Assembly (NCBI GenBank): GCA_022823605.1
Contig: JAJEHS010000008.1
Coordinates: 310,001-374,000, forward strand
DNA: 64,000 nucleotides
Direction of reading: 5' to 3'
Origin: Paracoccaceae bacterium
Lineage (GTDB): Bacteria > Pseudomonadota > Alphaproteobacteria > Rhodobacterales > Rhodobacteraceae
Numbering within the stretch: position 1 is the first letter of the stretch; each line of letters begins with the position of its first letter. The notes below the pieces were generated by a model. That model ran no database searches. It saw only the letters and a program-made list of their open reading frames with translations, and had not been told where the DNA came from. Shown here piece after piece: positions 48,829 to 56,842 of this stretch. The position numbers were made by a program, and so were the translations under genes.

Positions 48829-49727
48829 GAATCCCCTCCTGAAATATAGAGGCCCAAACGTTCATAATAAAGATTTGCCCAATCGGCAGGGGACAACTGC
48901 TCTACCTGAACTAACCTTTCACCTGAAAGGAACAGGACTTCCATCTTATCCCTGCCTAGATTTTGTTGACCAAATTCAGCCAGTTCAAGTGTGGATTCAT
49001 AGTTTTGGCCAATCAGTGAGGCGGTTTTAAGGATGGTTAGGCAATCGGAATGTGCGGACTTATGATCGGTGTTTTCCGACTGATCAATATCACCGAGGTT
49101 GGATAAGCATATTCCCAATGATTCAGGTGGAATTGTATCAGGTCTATTTCTTTCATAATGATTTGTCACAACCGAGTGGTGAATTAAATTCAATCGCTGG
49201 AGAGGTGAACCTAAATTGTCTTCTGGGTCACGTATTGGTTTGGGAATATCTACTGAGTAGGAATTGAGCACCAGGGCAACTTCACGCTGAATGGTCTTTA
49301 GAGAAGCGCTTTTCTTCACTTTCGATTGCTCCAGGTAATATTTGAGTTCATTAATCAGGTTGGGCCGATTGAACCTATAAGGTCGGTCGTGTAAGAAAAA
49401 CCACCGCAATGACAAATCCAGGCGTTTGGTCATGGCGGTAGCATGGACCAACCACCAAGTTCCCAATCTGGTCATGTATGGGTCAAATTGATGAATTACC
49501 TTGCCCAATTCAGATAATTCGAGCATGTGTTTGGGATAATTGCGTTCAACCAGCCCCGTGGCATAGAGCCACCATCCAATTGCCTTGGACATGTTTCTAC
49601 CAACACCAAGACTATCAGCCACATCCGGTTCGGCAAACCTGCCTGAATTACCTTCAACCAAGTGAAAAATACCCTTGGTTAGCCATCCTGGCCTAAGGTA
49701 AAATGTTTCATGTCCGCCAAGTTTCAT
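48825..49727 (-). CDS. sspB: SspB, DUF4007 DNA nickase
   Basis: A 300-aa DUF4007 protein, starting KLGGHETFYLRPGWLTKGI and containing GVGRNMSKAIGWWLYATGLV, both typical of the family. SspB nicks one DNA strand at the site to be phosphorothioated. It begins 3 nt after the sspA stop. DUF4007 separates Ssp from the double-stranded Dnd system. Confidence 0.87.
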   Translation of the reverse strand: MKLGGHETFYLRPGWLTKGIFHLVEGNSGRFAEPDVADSLGVGRNMSKAIGWWLYATGLVERNYPKHMLELSELGKVIHQFDPYMTRLGTWWLVHATAMTKRLDLSLRWFFLHDRPYRFNRPNLINELKYYLEQSKVKKSASLKTIQREVALVLNSYSVDIPKPIRDPEDNLGSPLQRLNLIHHSVVTNHYERNRPDTIPPESLGICLSNLGDIDQSENTDHKSAHSDCLTILKTASLIGQNYESTLELAEFGQQNLGRDKMEVLFLSGERLVQVEQLSPADWANLYYERLGLYISGGDS

Positions 49728-49730
49728 ATT

Positions 49731-50891
49731 TCAACCGTAAATTGATCTAAGTTTGGAAACTTCTTGAATGATCGCTTGGGTCGCGGGCGTTAGTTCTGAA
49801 ATTTCATTGTCGATTCCAAAGGCAAATCTCACACTTGCAAATGAATCCTCCTTACTTAGACCCATTGCCTGTAGTATCTTTGAAGGGTCGGGAGAGCCAG
49901 ACGAACAGGCCGAAACTTGTGAGCACATTATGTTTTTGGCTTCAAGCCTCGCGACTAGAGCCATTCCATCAATGCCAAAAAAGGTGATGTTGCTTGTGTT
50001 GGGGACTCGATTTGACTCTAGTCCATTTATTCGAATGTCCGGTACCGAATTGAGGAGTGTATCCTCAAAAGTATCTCTCAGCCTTTTTAGAAAACCAATT
50101 GCTTCGGGTAGGATTTTCCTTCTATGTTCACAGGCAACACCCAAGCCAATGATTCCTGGAACATTCTCGGTACCTCCCCGAATTCCACTTTCCTGTCCAC
50201 CCCCAACTTGGATAACTACCTTTTCTGGTGTTGATCTGGTTTGTACCAAAACTCCCACACCTTTTGGGGAATGAAGTTTATGACCAGAAAATGTAAAGTA
50301 AGCACCACTGTTCCATGGAAAATTACAAGAAGTACGGCCTAGGATTTGAGTAGCATCAACGAGAATTGGCGTTTGGAATTTGCCTGCCAGTTCACAAATT
50401 CCTTCGATTTCCTGGATTACACCAGTTTCACCGTTTGCCCATGCCAAGGCAATTATGGCTGGTTGATTACCCCCCCCCATCCGCAGGGATTTCAGTGCAT
50501 TTTTCAGTGCATCAAGGTTCCATTCACCACGGTTGGTTTTGTAGGGAATAAAATGCACTCTATTCGGTGAATATTTTTGATACAGTCCGGTTATTGCAGG
50601 ATGTTCACCAATAGAAGAAAACAAATGGTAACCCTTGGCAAGATAATGTCTTAATACCGCCTCATTCGCCTCCGTGGCCCCGGAGGTAAAGGTTATACTA
50701 TCAGTACTGACACCCAAAAATTTGGCTACCTTGCCCCGTGCTTTTTCCATGTACGTTGATGCCTGGTTACCCTTGGAGTGAATGCTTGAAGGATTCCCCC
50801 AACATAACTCCATTCCTTCACTGACAGCCGTACAAACCTCAGCAAGTGGTCGGGTCGTAGCATTGTTATCCAGAAAAATCACTTCGATCAA
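49731..50891 (-). CDS. sspA: SspA, cysteine desulfurase
   Basis: A 386-aa PLP-dependent cysteine desulfurase that supplies sulfur for DNA phosphorothioation. The PLP lysine is K205 (FTFSGHKLHSP) and the sulfur-carrying Cys is C329 (QVSACSSGSP). Starts with FLDNNATTRPL. The start is uncertain: TTG at 50891 or GTG at 50882. An in-frame run of nine G on the coding strand encodes Gly139-Gly141 in a short loop before the conserved ALAWANGETGV; any change of run length would break the gene. Confidence 0.87.
   Translation of the reverse strand: MIEVIFLDNNATTRPLAEVCTAVSEGMELCWGNPSSIHSKGNQASTYMEKARGKVAKFLGVSTDSITFTSGATEANEAVLRHYLAKGYHLFSSIGEHPAITGLYQKYSPNRVHFIPYKTNRGEWNLDALKNALKSLRMGGGNQPAIIALAWANGETGVIQEIEGICELAGKFQTPILVDATQILGRTSCNFPWNSGAYFTFSGHKLHSPKGVGVLVQTRSTPEKVVIQVGGGQESGIRGGTENVPGIIGLGVACEHRRKILPEAIGFLKRLRDTFEDTLLNSVPDIRINGLESNRVPNTSNITFFGIDGMALVARLEAKNIMCSQVSACSSGSPDPSKILQAMGLSKEDSFASVRFAFGIDNEISELTPATQAIIQEVSKLRSIYG
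50470..50478 (-). repeat. G9 homopolymer inside sspA
   Basis: Nine consecutive C on the plus strand (nine G on the coding strand) fall inside sspA at codons 138-141. Tracts of this length in coding DNA are known sites of slipped-strand length change in phase-variable genes. Confidence 0.85.
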
Positions 50892-51437
50892 ATATAAATT
50901 ATATTGGCTGCAAGAAAATTGACCAAATAATACTTCATAATCCGAAGTTCAACCAACTTTCATTTTTCGATAAAAGATTAGCCTAGAATTAGGTTATTTC
51001 TTCAATATGGACCATCCTGAGTCAATTCTATTCGGGAATGGGTTATAGAAAAGAACTCCACATAGCCGTGCGGTTAGGCTATAAACCGTACATACCCTAC
51101 GGGAAGTCGGTAAAGATCTGGATATCTCCCTTAAACTATTTCCAAACGTACAACTTTATTGCTTAAACGCAAGTCAGGAATCCTGAGAAGTGAAACCTAT
51201 TCAGAATCGAGAAAAATTCCTAACTCATACCAATACAACTAACGAATAACCGATGTTTGTTATTACATTCTTGAAAACCAAACCATTTTGATTTGGATTG
51301 TAGGGGTATTCTAGCATAACAACATTAATTTTGAATCAAAATACATGTTCATATGGTATTTGGATTGGAATTACTATCCAAATGTAAGAAAATTTGTTCC
51401 ACCTACTAAGTTGATAAAATTGTGATAGCGTTAGAAA
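50892..51437. other. Divergent promoter region between sspA and an unknown gene
   Basis: A 546-nt gap between divergent genes. A hairpin lies at 51062-51082 (ATAGCC/GGCTAT, 9-nt loop). One short frame, 51038-51166 on the plus strand, would encode 42 aa starting MGYRKELHIAVRLGYKPYIP; it has no clear ribosome site and is only a weak candidate. The ssp promoter must lie in the left part. Confidence 0.4.
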
Positions 51438-51989
51438 ATGGTTATAGAATCTAGATATTGGCGTGAGGACTTAGTTCAATACGCGGATTCGTTTCGCCCC
51501 AAGAAGAACCCCCCACGGTTCAGCGAGCGACTAGTTGTTAACTTTGAGAAAGACGTGACACTTGCATTATTTATTGTCAGGCGATTAGCTGAAGCTGGTA
51601 GATTTTCACCTAAGATACGAAAGCATAAAGTTAAAATATACAAGTGCAAACCAAATGTAAATTCTGGTAGTTCAAATAGGTCAATTCCATTAGGACCATT
51701 AATTGATATTAGTTCCTATCAAACTGAATATGAGGAGAAAATACACAAAGACGTAATTTTCGTTTGCAACCAATTTATACACGCAAATTACACGTTTTCT
51801 TACCGTGGGAATGACCGAAATTGGCAGGGATTATATACGACATCATACTTTGAGAGAAATAAAGGTATCTATAGGGTCCCATTACAGGAGATAGTTAAAC
51901 TATTAGATCTAGCAATTATTGACTATCCAACGGAGGTAAGGGTTCGTTTTGATACCAAAAAAGATGACTGGGTTATGGAAACGTTCTAG
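51438..51989 (+). CDS. Hypothetical protein next to ssp operon
   Basis: A 183-aa protein I do not recognise. It is soluble, starts MVIESRYWREDLVQYADSFR, and has a basic middle region (KIRKHKVKIYKCK) and several aromatic residues near VCNQFIHANYTFSYRG. There is no membrane segment. It is divergent from sspA and could be an accessory to that system or unrelated. No strong ribosome site precedes the ATG. Confidence 0.6.
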   Translation: MVIESRYWREDLVQYADSFRPKKNPPRFSERLVVNFEKDVTLALFIVRRLAEAGRFSPKIRKHKVKIYKCKPNVNSGSSNRSIPLGPLIDISSYQTEYEEKIHKDVIFVCNQFIHANYTFSYRGNDRNWQGLYTTSYFERNKGIYRVPLQEIVKLLDLAIIDYPTEVRVRFDTKKDDWVMETF

Positions 51990-52217
51990 TGTTAGAATAT
52001 AATTGCTTAAACCCTTTGACTTGACAACCACCGTCCCTTATTCAAAGGTTAGTGCGAGGGTGAATAGATAAGACTTTTTTCATTGTGGATATCGAACAAA
52101 TATAAGCATCATTTTTCCTTGATTACCCAAATCCTAAGTACGTGGTTCAAAGGTATATTTTATCCATAGATTTCAGGAATTTGGTCATGAATAGGTTCAC
52201 ATCATCCATGGTCTCCA

Positions 52218-53201
52218 TCAAAGAAAATTTTCCCCAGCATGATCACGGAAGATATCTGCATCACGTATGTATCTTATGACTGTTGATGGATTGGTATGTC
52301 TGGTAATCTCCATAATCTTGTCCATACGGGCATTGTGAACTGCTGCACTGGTAATGAAACCAGCCCGTAGTGAATGACCTGATACATCATCGGGATTGAT
52401 ACCAATTGCCCTCGAATATTTTTTTACCAGCCTTGGTATATCGGAATGATGCAATGGATTACCATTGATGACACTTCCTCTTCTCATGGTCCGAAACAAA
52501 TGTCCCTGGGTAATACCAGAAGCTGAAATCCAGTCCTGAAGCCTGTCGATTGGTCTAATCCTTCTACCTTGAGGTACTGCAATACGATAACTTTTGCTAA
52601 ACTGGTCAGTTTTCGATTTTCTGACGGTAATAAACATTTTCTTTGTATCCCAACAATCGATTGGAGGTATTATTTCAATATCACTAATCATTAAACCACA
52701 TATTTCGGATCTACGCAGAGCTGCAGCAAAACCCAAGGCTAGAATTGCTTTGTCTCTAACCCCAATCAAGCTTGATCCACATTTTTCCAGCATCTGTAAT
52801 ACATGATGGTCCCTTAGAGCTTTCACACGACGGGGAGGTTGTCCTCTATATCGTGCCAAACCTTTCAAAATGGCACTGACCTTGGGTGATCGTGTTGGTG
52901 AAACCATTCCCGCCTCGTTGTATTTGTTAGCAATGGCACTTTTGTACAATGTTAATGTACTCAAGGATAAAGGTTCACCATGTTTTACAGTTGCATTTTC
53001 TGAACGAGGAACTAGGGAGAGAAATAGGAAAAAGTTGGCAACATCTTCCTGGGTGGCCTTCAAGGAATCGATACCCCTCGAAGCACAATAATCATGAAAA
53101 ACACTCCAACCTTTCTCATAAGCTAGGCGAGAATTTTCTGCCAGTGAAAGGGAAAGAATATCTCCATAAAGGGATTTATCTTTATTGATTTTATTCTGCA
53201 T
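52218..53201 (-). CDS. Tyrosine recombinase (intact copy)
   Basis: A 327-aa tyrosine recombinase. The N-terminal core-binding domain begins with LAENSRLAYEKGWSVFHDYC; the catalytic part has R in AALRRSEICGL, HSLR (HxxR) in DVSGHSLRAGF, then RHTNPSTVIRYI with the third His and the nucleophilic Tyr. A close paralogue lies at 55044-56042 in the same direction. It may catalyse the DNA inversion proposed at 56-57.6 kb or belong to a mobile island. Confidence 0.88.
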   Translation of the reverse strand: MQNKINKDKSLYGDILSLSLAENSRLAYEKGWSVFHDYCASRGIDSLKATQEDVANFFLFLSLVPRSENATVKHGEPLSLSTLTLYKSAIANKYNEAGMVSPTRSPKVSAILKGLARYRGQPPRRVKALRDHHVLQMLEKCGSSLIGVRDKAILALGFAAALRRSEICGLMISDIEIIPPIDCWDTKKMFITVRKSKTDQFSKSYRIAVPQGRRIRPIDRLQDWISASGITQGHLFRTMRRGSVINGNPLHHSDIPRLVKKYSRAIGINPDDVSGHSLRAGFITSAAVHNARMDKIMEITRHTNPSTVIRYIRDADIFRDHAGENFL

Positions 53202-53306
53202 AAGTGCACTCCTACATTTAGATTCAAGCGAGGAAAATGGACTTACACGGTTAGATTAAGCCTGTAGAGGGGTTTGCCGTTTAATTTTATGAATTAAGTA
53301 CCTGGT

Positions 53307-53320
53307 TATTGAGTAAATTA
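53307..53320. promoter_or_regulatory. Isolated copy of the TATTGAGTAAAT site
   Basis: TATTGAGTAAATTA repeats the left arm of the large palindrome found 130 bp downstream. It may be an auxiliary operator for the same protein. Confidence 0.4.
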
Positions 53321-53437
53321 GTTTTGATGCATTGTTGAAAGAATTTGAGGCTTAATTCTGAGAATTCCAACCAAGGATATTTGGGTTTTCATGGTGACTT
53401 TATTTCAATCAGGTTTTATGATTTTCATTGGCAAAAA

Positions 53438-53465
53438 CTATATTGAGTAAATTTACTCAATATAG
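53438..53465. promoter_or_regulatory. 28-bp perfect palindrome before the AAA gene
   Basis: CTATATTGAGTAAA is followed directly by its exact reverse complement, so all 28 bp are symmetric. It ends 12 nt before the ATG of the AAA/DUF4143 gene, covering the place of the ribosome site, which is otherwise missing. It is a likely operator for an autorepressor, or an mRNA hairpin that hides the start. Confidence 0.7.
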
Positions 53466-53477
53466 TAATGAATAATT

Positions 53478-54770
53478 ATGGCTGAATATATAAGACCCCA
53501 GTCTTCAACGTTGGCAAATCGTCTTAATGGGAAACCAAATACTATAATTTATGTTTCTGGCCCTCGTCAGGTCGGAAAAACAACACTGGTTAAACAAACA
53601 TTGAACAACCAGAACTTACCATATCATTATGTATCTGCATATGTTCACGCCCCTAATGAAAAAGATTTCTACCCTCAACTTGCAAATCTGACCCAAGAAG
53701 AAGAAACGCTGCCATTATTGCAAGATTGTAACATAAGAGACCATAGATGGCTTGTCAGGGAATGGAAGAAAGCCAGAACCATGTCAAAGGAAATGGAAAA
53801 GGGATTCATTCTCGTCATTGACGAAATACAAAAAATTGAGAATTGGTCAGAAACAGTCAAAGGTCTTTGGGATGCAGATAAATGGAATAATCAACAATTT
53901 CATGTGATTTTGCTGGCTTCGGTATCAATGCAAATGCAGCGAGGTTTGAGCGAAAGCCTTGCGGGTAGGTTTGAAACGATTAAACTTATGCATTGGTCGT
54001 TTACTGAAATGTTGGAGGCTTTCAATTTTGATCTGGCCAAATTCATATACTTTGGGGGTTATCCTGGAAGTGTGAAATACATCCATGAACAAGAAAGATG
54101 GGGAGGATACATTACGAATGCATTAATAGAACCAAACATTGAAAATGATATCCTAGAAATCCAACGTGTGGTCAAGCCGGTTCTACTAAAACAACTTTTT
54201 AATTTAGGTACGGAATATTCAGGACAAATTTTGTCCTATAATAAAATGCTTGGTCATCTCCTTGATGCAGGAAATACTACAACTTTAGCCAGATACCTCG
54301 AACTTTTGTCTATGGCTGGACTATTGACCGGTCTTGAAACCTATTCAACGAAACCATTCCGAAGAAAATCATCAAGCCCGAAACTTAATGTGTATAACAC
54401 AGCACTGATTTCAGCATGTTCCGACTATTCCTTTTCGACAGCTAAAGCTGACAGAAGCCATTGGGGACGCTTGATTGAAAGTGCTGTTGGAGCACATCTT
54501 TTGAATACGAGAAAATACAATACAAAATTGTATTATTGGCGTGAGAAAAATTATGAGGTGAATTTTGTACTGAAGATAGGTCTTGATTTAATTGCCATTG
54601 AGGTAAAGAGCAAAACACCCAAATCGAATTTGGGTGGGTTAATGAAATTTAATGAGCAATTCCAACCAAAAATGTCTTTGGTAGTTGGTGAAGGAGGAAT
54701 CCCTTTATCTGAGTTTTTTATGACTCCTGCAGAAGAATTGCTGGAGTTATTTTATGACCGAATAAGTTGA
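53478..54770 (+). CDS. AAA ATPase with DUF4143 domain, second type
   Basis: A 430-aa protein of the same family as the one at 10830 but clearly different in sequence. Walker A GPRQVGKTT (about residues 28-36), Walker B ILVIDEIQK (near 115), sensor-like ILLASVSMQMQR, and a C-terminal DUF4143 with YYWREKNYEVNFVL and AIEVKSK in the nuclease-like positions. It lies between two related recombinase genes. The start ATG is preceded by a large palindrome rather than a normal ribosome site. Confidence 0.85.
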   Translation: MAEYIRPQSSTLANRLNGKPNTIIYVSGPRQVGKTTLVKQTLNNQNLPYHYVSAYVHAPNEKDFYPQLANLTQEEETLPLLQDCNIRDHRWLVREWKKARTMSKEMEKGFILVIDEIQKIENWSETVKGLWDADKWNNQQFHVILLASVSMQMQRGLSESLAGRFETIKLMHWSFTEMLEAFNFDLAKFIYFGGYPGSVKYIHEQERWGGYITNALIEPNIENDILEIQRVVKPVLLKQLFNLGTEYSGQILSYNKMLGHLLDAGNTTTLARYLELLSMAGLLTGLETYSTKPFRRKSSSPKLNVYNTALISACSDYSFSTAKADRSHWGRLIESAVGAHLLNTRKYNTKLYYWREKNYEVNFVLKIGLDLIAIEVKSKTPKSNLGGLMKFNEQFQPKMSLVVGEGGIPLSEFFMTPAEELLELFYDRIS

Positions 54771-54960
54771 ACGTACCTGTCATGAAGTAGTCATAAATCC
54801 ATCCGCGGATTTGCAGTTTGGGATTTTATAACACTTGATTTAGAAAAAGTTGATACCGTAGGGCGTAAATCTGTATGAGAACCTAGCAACAAACAATATG
54901 ATAATTATTTGAAGTTAAAGAATTGTCAGCAATATTCATAAATTATGATTTGCATTAGGA

Positions 54961-55006
54961 CTGTCAGTAATTTGGAATACACAGAAATACTGACAGCCAA
55001 TTTTTT
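54961..55006 (+). terminator. Rho-independent terminator after the AAA gene
   Basis: CTGTCAGTA (54961-54969) pairs with TACTGACAG (54988-54996), a 9-bp stem with an 18-nt loop, followed by CCAA and six T. It lies about 190 nt beyond the AAA gene stop. Confidence 0.6.
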
Positions 55007-55043
55007 CTATATGATCCTTTTGATTATTGCTTAAAGTAAAACT

Positions 55044-56042
55044 TTAGAGAAAATTCGCTCCAGCATGATCTCTAAAGGCATCTGCATCACGAATATATTT
55101 TATGACTGTTGCTGGATTTGTATGCCTGGTGATCTCCATGATCTTATCCATACGAGCGTTATGAATTGCAGCGCTTGTTACAAATCCTGCTCTTAGTGAA
55201 TGACCCGATACATCTTCAGGATTCAGACCTATAGATTTTGCATACTTTTTTACTAGCCGTGGAATATCAGAGTGGTGTAATTGATTTCCTCAAATGGTTC
55301 CACCCCGTCGCATAGTTTGAAACAAATTCCCTTGCTTAATTCCAGAAGCAACTAGCCATGTCTGTAATTTATCAATGGGTTTTACTCTCTTTCCTTCAGG
55401 TATTGCAATCCGATAACTTTTCCTCAATTGATCAGTTTTAGATTTACGTATTGTGAGATACATCTTTTTTGTTTCTGAATTATGCTGTGGGTGGATTATT
55501 TCTACATCATCTATCATTAAACCACATATTTCAGACCTTCTTAAGGCTGCAGCAAAACCAAGTGCTAAAATTGCAGCATTCCTTTTCCCGATCAAATCAT
55601 TACCACAGTTATTAATCATTTGTAATAATTGTTTGTCTGTGATGGCCTTAACACGTCTAGGAGGTTCTCCTGCATAACGTGCTAATCCTTTAAGTATTGC
55701 ATTAACTTTTGGTGAATTTGAGGGAGAAACTAACCCGGCTTTATTGAATTTGCTTGCGATAGCGCTCTTATACAACCCCAATGTACCTAATGAAAGTGGT
55801 TCCCCTTTCTTAATTGTAGCATCAGATGAACGAGGGACAGAAGATAAATAAATAAAGAAATCAACAACATCATCATGTGATGCATCCAGTGGCTTAATTT
55901 TCCTTGAGATGCAGTAATCGTCAAATACCTGCCAGCCTTTGTCATAGGCTATTCGTGTATTCTTTGATAAAGACATAGAGTAAACATCTCTAGTAAGTGC
56001 CTCTATACCAGTGGTTAAATCAAACATTAAATTACTCCTCAT
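55044..56042 (-). pseudogene. Tyrosine recombinase, second copy, with internal UGA
   Basis: Full-length paralogue of the recombinase at 52218, but codon 251 is TGA (55290-55292) where the intact copy has Asn (INGNPLHHSDIP against I-stop-GNQLHHSDIP). The frame continues after the stop through HSLRAGF, RHTNPATVIKYIRDAD and a stop at 55044. So it lacks the final His-Arg-His-Tyr part unless the stop is read through. The start codon is only 44 bp from the inverted repeat that borders the silent specificity cassette. Confidence 0.85.
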
Positions 56043-56085
56043 TTGTTAAAAATGGGAAAGAATAATCAAATCAACTTCTAGGTAA

Positions 56086-56145
56086 ATCCATTTATTACGG
56101 AATAAAAACTGGTTGCAACCCAGCGTTTATCATCGATAACGAGAC
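56086..56145 (+). repeat. Inverted repeat, left copy (60 bp)
   Basis: These 60 bp are the exact reverse complement of 57515-57574. They begin ATCCATTTATTACGGAATAA and encode part of SIYYGIKTGCNPAFIIDNET in both the silent cassette (plus strand) and the methylase (minus strand). Beyond a less similar 37-bp stretch, a further 74 bp (56183-56256) match 57404-57477 inverted with two differences. Confidence 0.95.
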
Positions 56146-56842
56146 AAAAAATGAATTAGTTTTTGAAGATCCTAAGTCGGAAGAAATAATTAAACCGATA
56201 CTAAGAGGTAGAGATATAAAACGGTATCATGCTGAGTGGGCGAAACTTTGGCTTATAAATACTGTACCCTCATTAAATTATGACATTGAACAATATCCTT
56301 CTATAAAAAATTATTTATTGAAATTTGGAAAAGATCGTTTGGAGCAGGCTGGTAAAAAATTACCTAACGGAATGAAATCTAGAAAAAAAACACCGCACGA
56401 GTGGTTTGAATTGCAGGATACTTGTGCTTACCATGCATTATTTGATCAGGATAAAGTTGTTTGGCCTGATATTACTTCAAGCCCCAAATTCTCGTTAGTC
56501 CCAAAAGGAATTTATGTTGAAGCAACAGCATTTATGATTGATACAGGAAATAAATCCCTTCTAGCAATATTGAACTCTAGGGTAGCAGGATTTTATATGA
56601 ATTTAATTGCGCCAAAATTGGGTACAGGGGCAATTAGATACAAGAAAAAGTACGTAGAACAATTACCTATTCCTAGTCCATTAAATCAAAATATTTCAGG
56701 AAAATTGGAATATTTTGTAGGTACATTATTGGAAAACCAAACATCCAGAGAGATAGATAAAATTGATTTCCAAATTCAAAATTTAATTTATCAAATTTAT
56801 GAACTTTCAAATTATGAAATACAAATTTTAAATAATTCCTAA
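56087..56842 (+). other. Silent alternative C-terminal specificity cassette
   Basis: An open frame of 251 codons without its own start or promoter, homologous to the last 244 residues of the methylase on the other strand. It begins inside the inverted repeat (SIYYGIKTGCNPAF), stays similar through RGRDIKRYHAEWA, then diverges strongly (for example KSRKKTPHEWFELQDTCAYH), as expected for a different target recognition domain. Its TAA overlaps the methylase TAG on the opposite strand at 56840-56841. Inversion between the repeats would join it in frame to residues 1-943 of the methylase. Confidence 0.88.

Noticed and set aside
36003-50891. DndABCDE double-strand phosphorothioation system
   Set aside because: The nickase is DUF4007 (SspB), the PAPS reductase-like protein is short, and no DndD or DndE is seen, so Ssp fits better.
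55290-55292. Selenocysteine or recoded UGA in the second recombinase
   Set aside because: The aligned residue in the intact paralogue is Asn, it is not in a catalytic position, and no insertion element was seen. A plain stop mutation is simpler.
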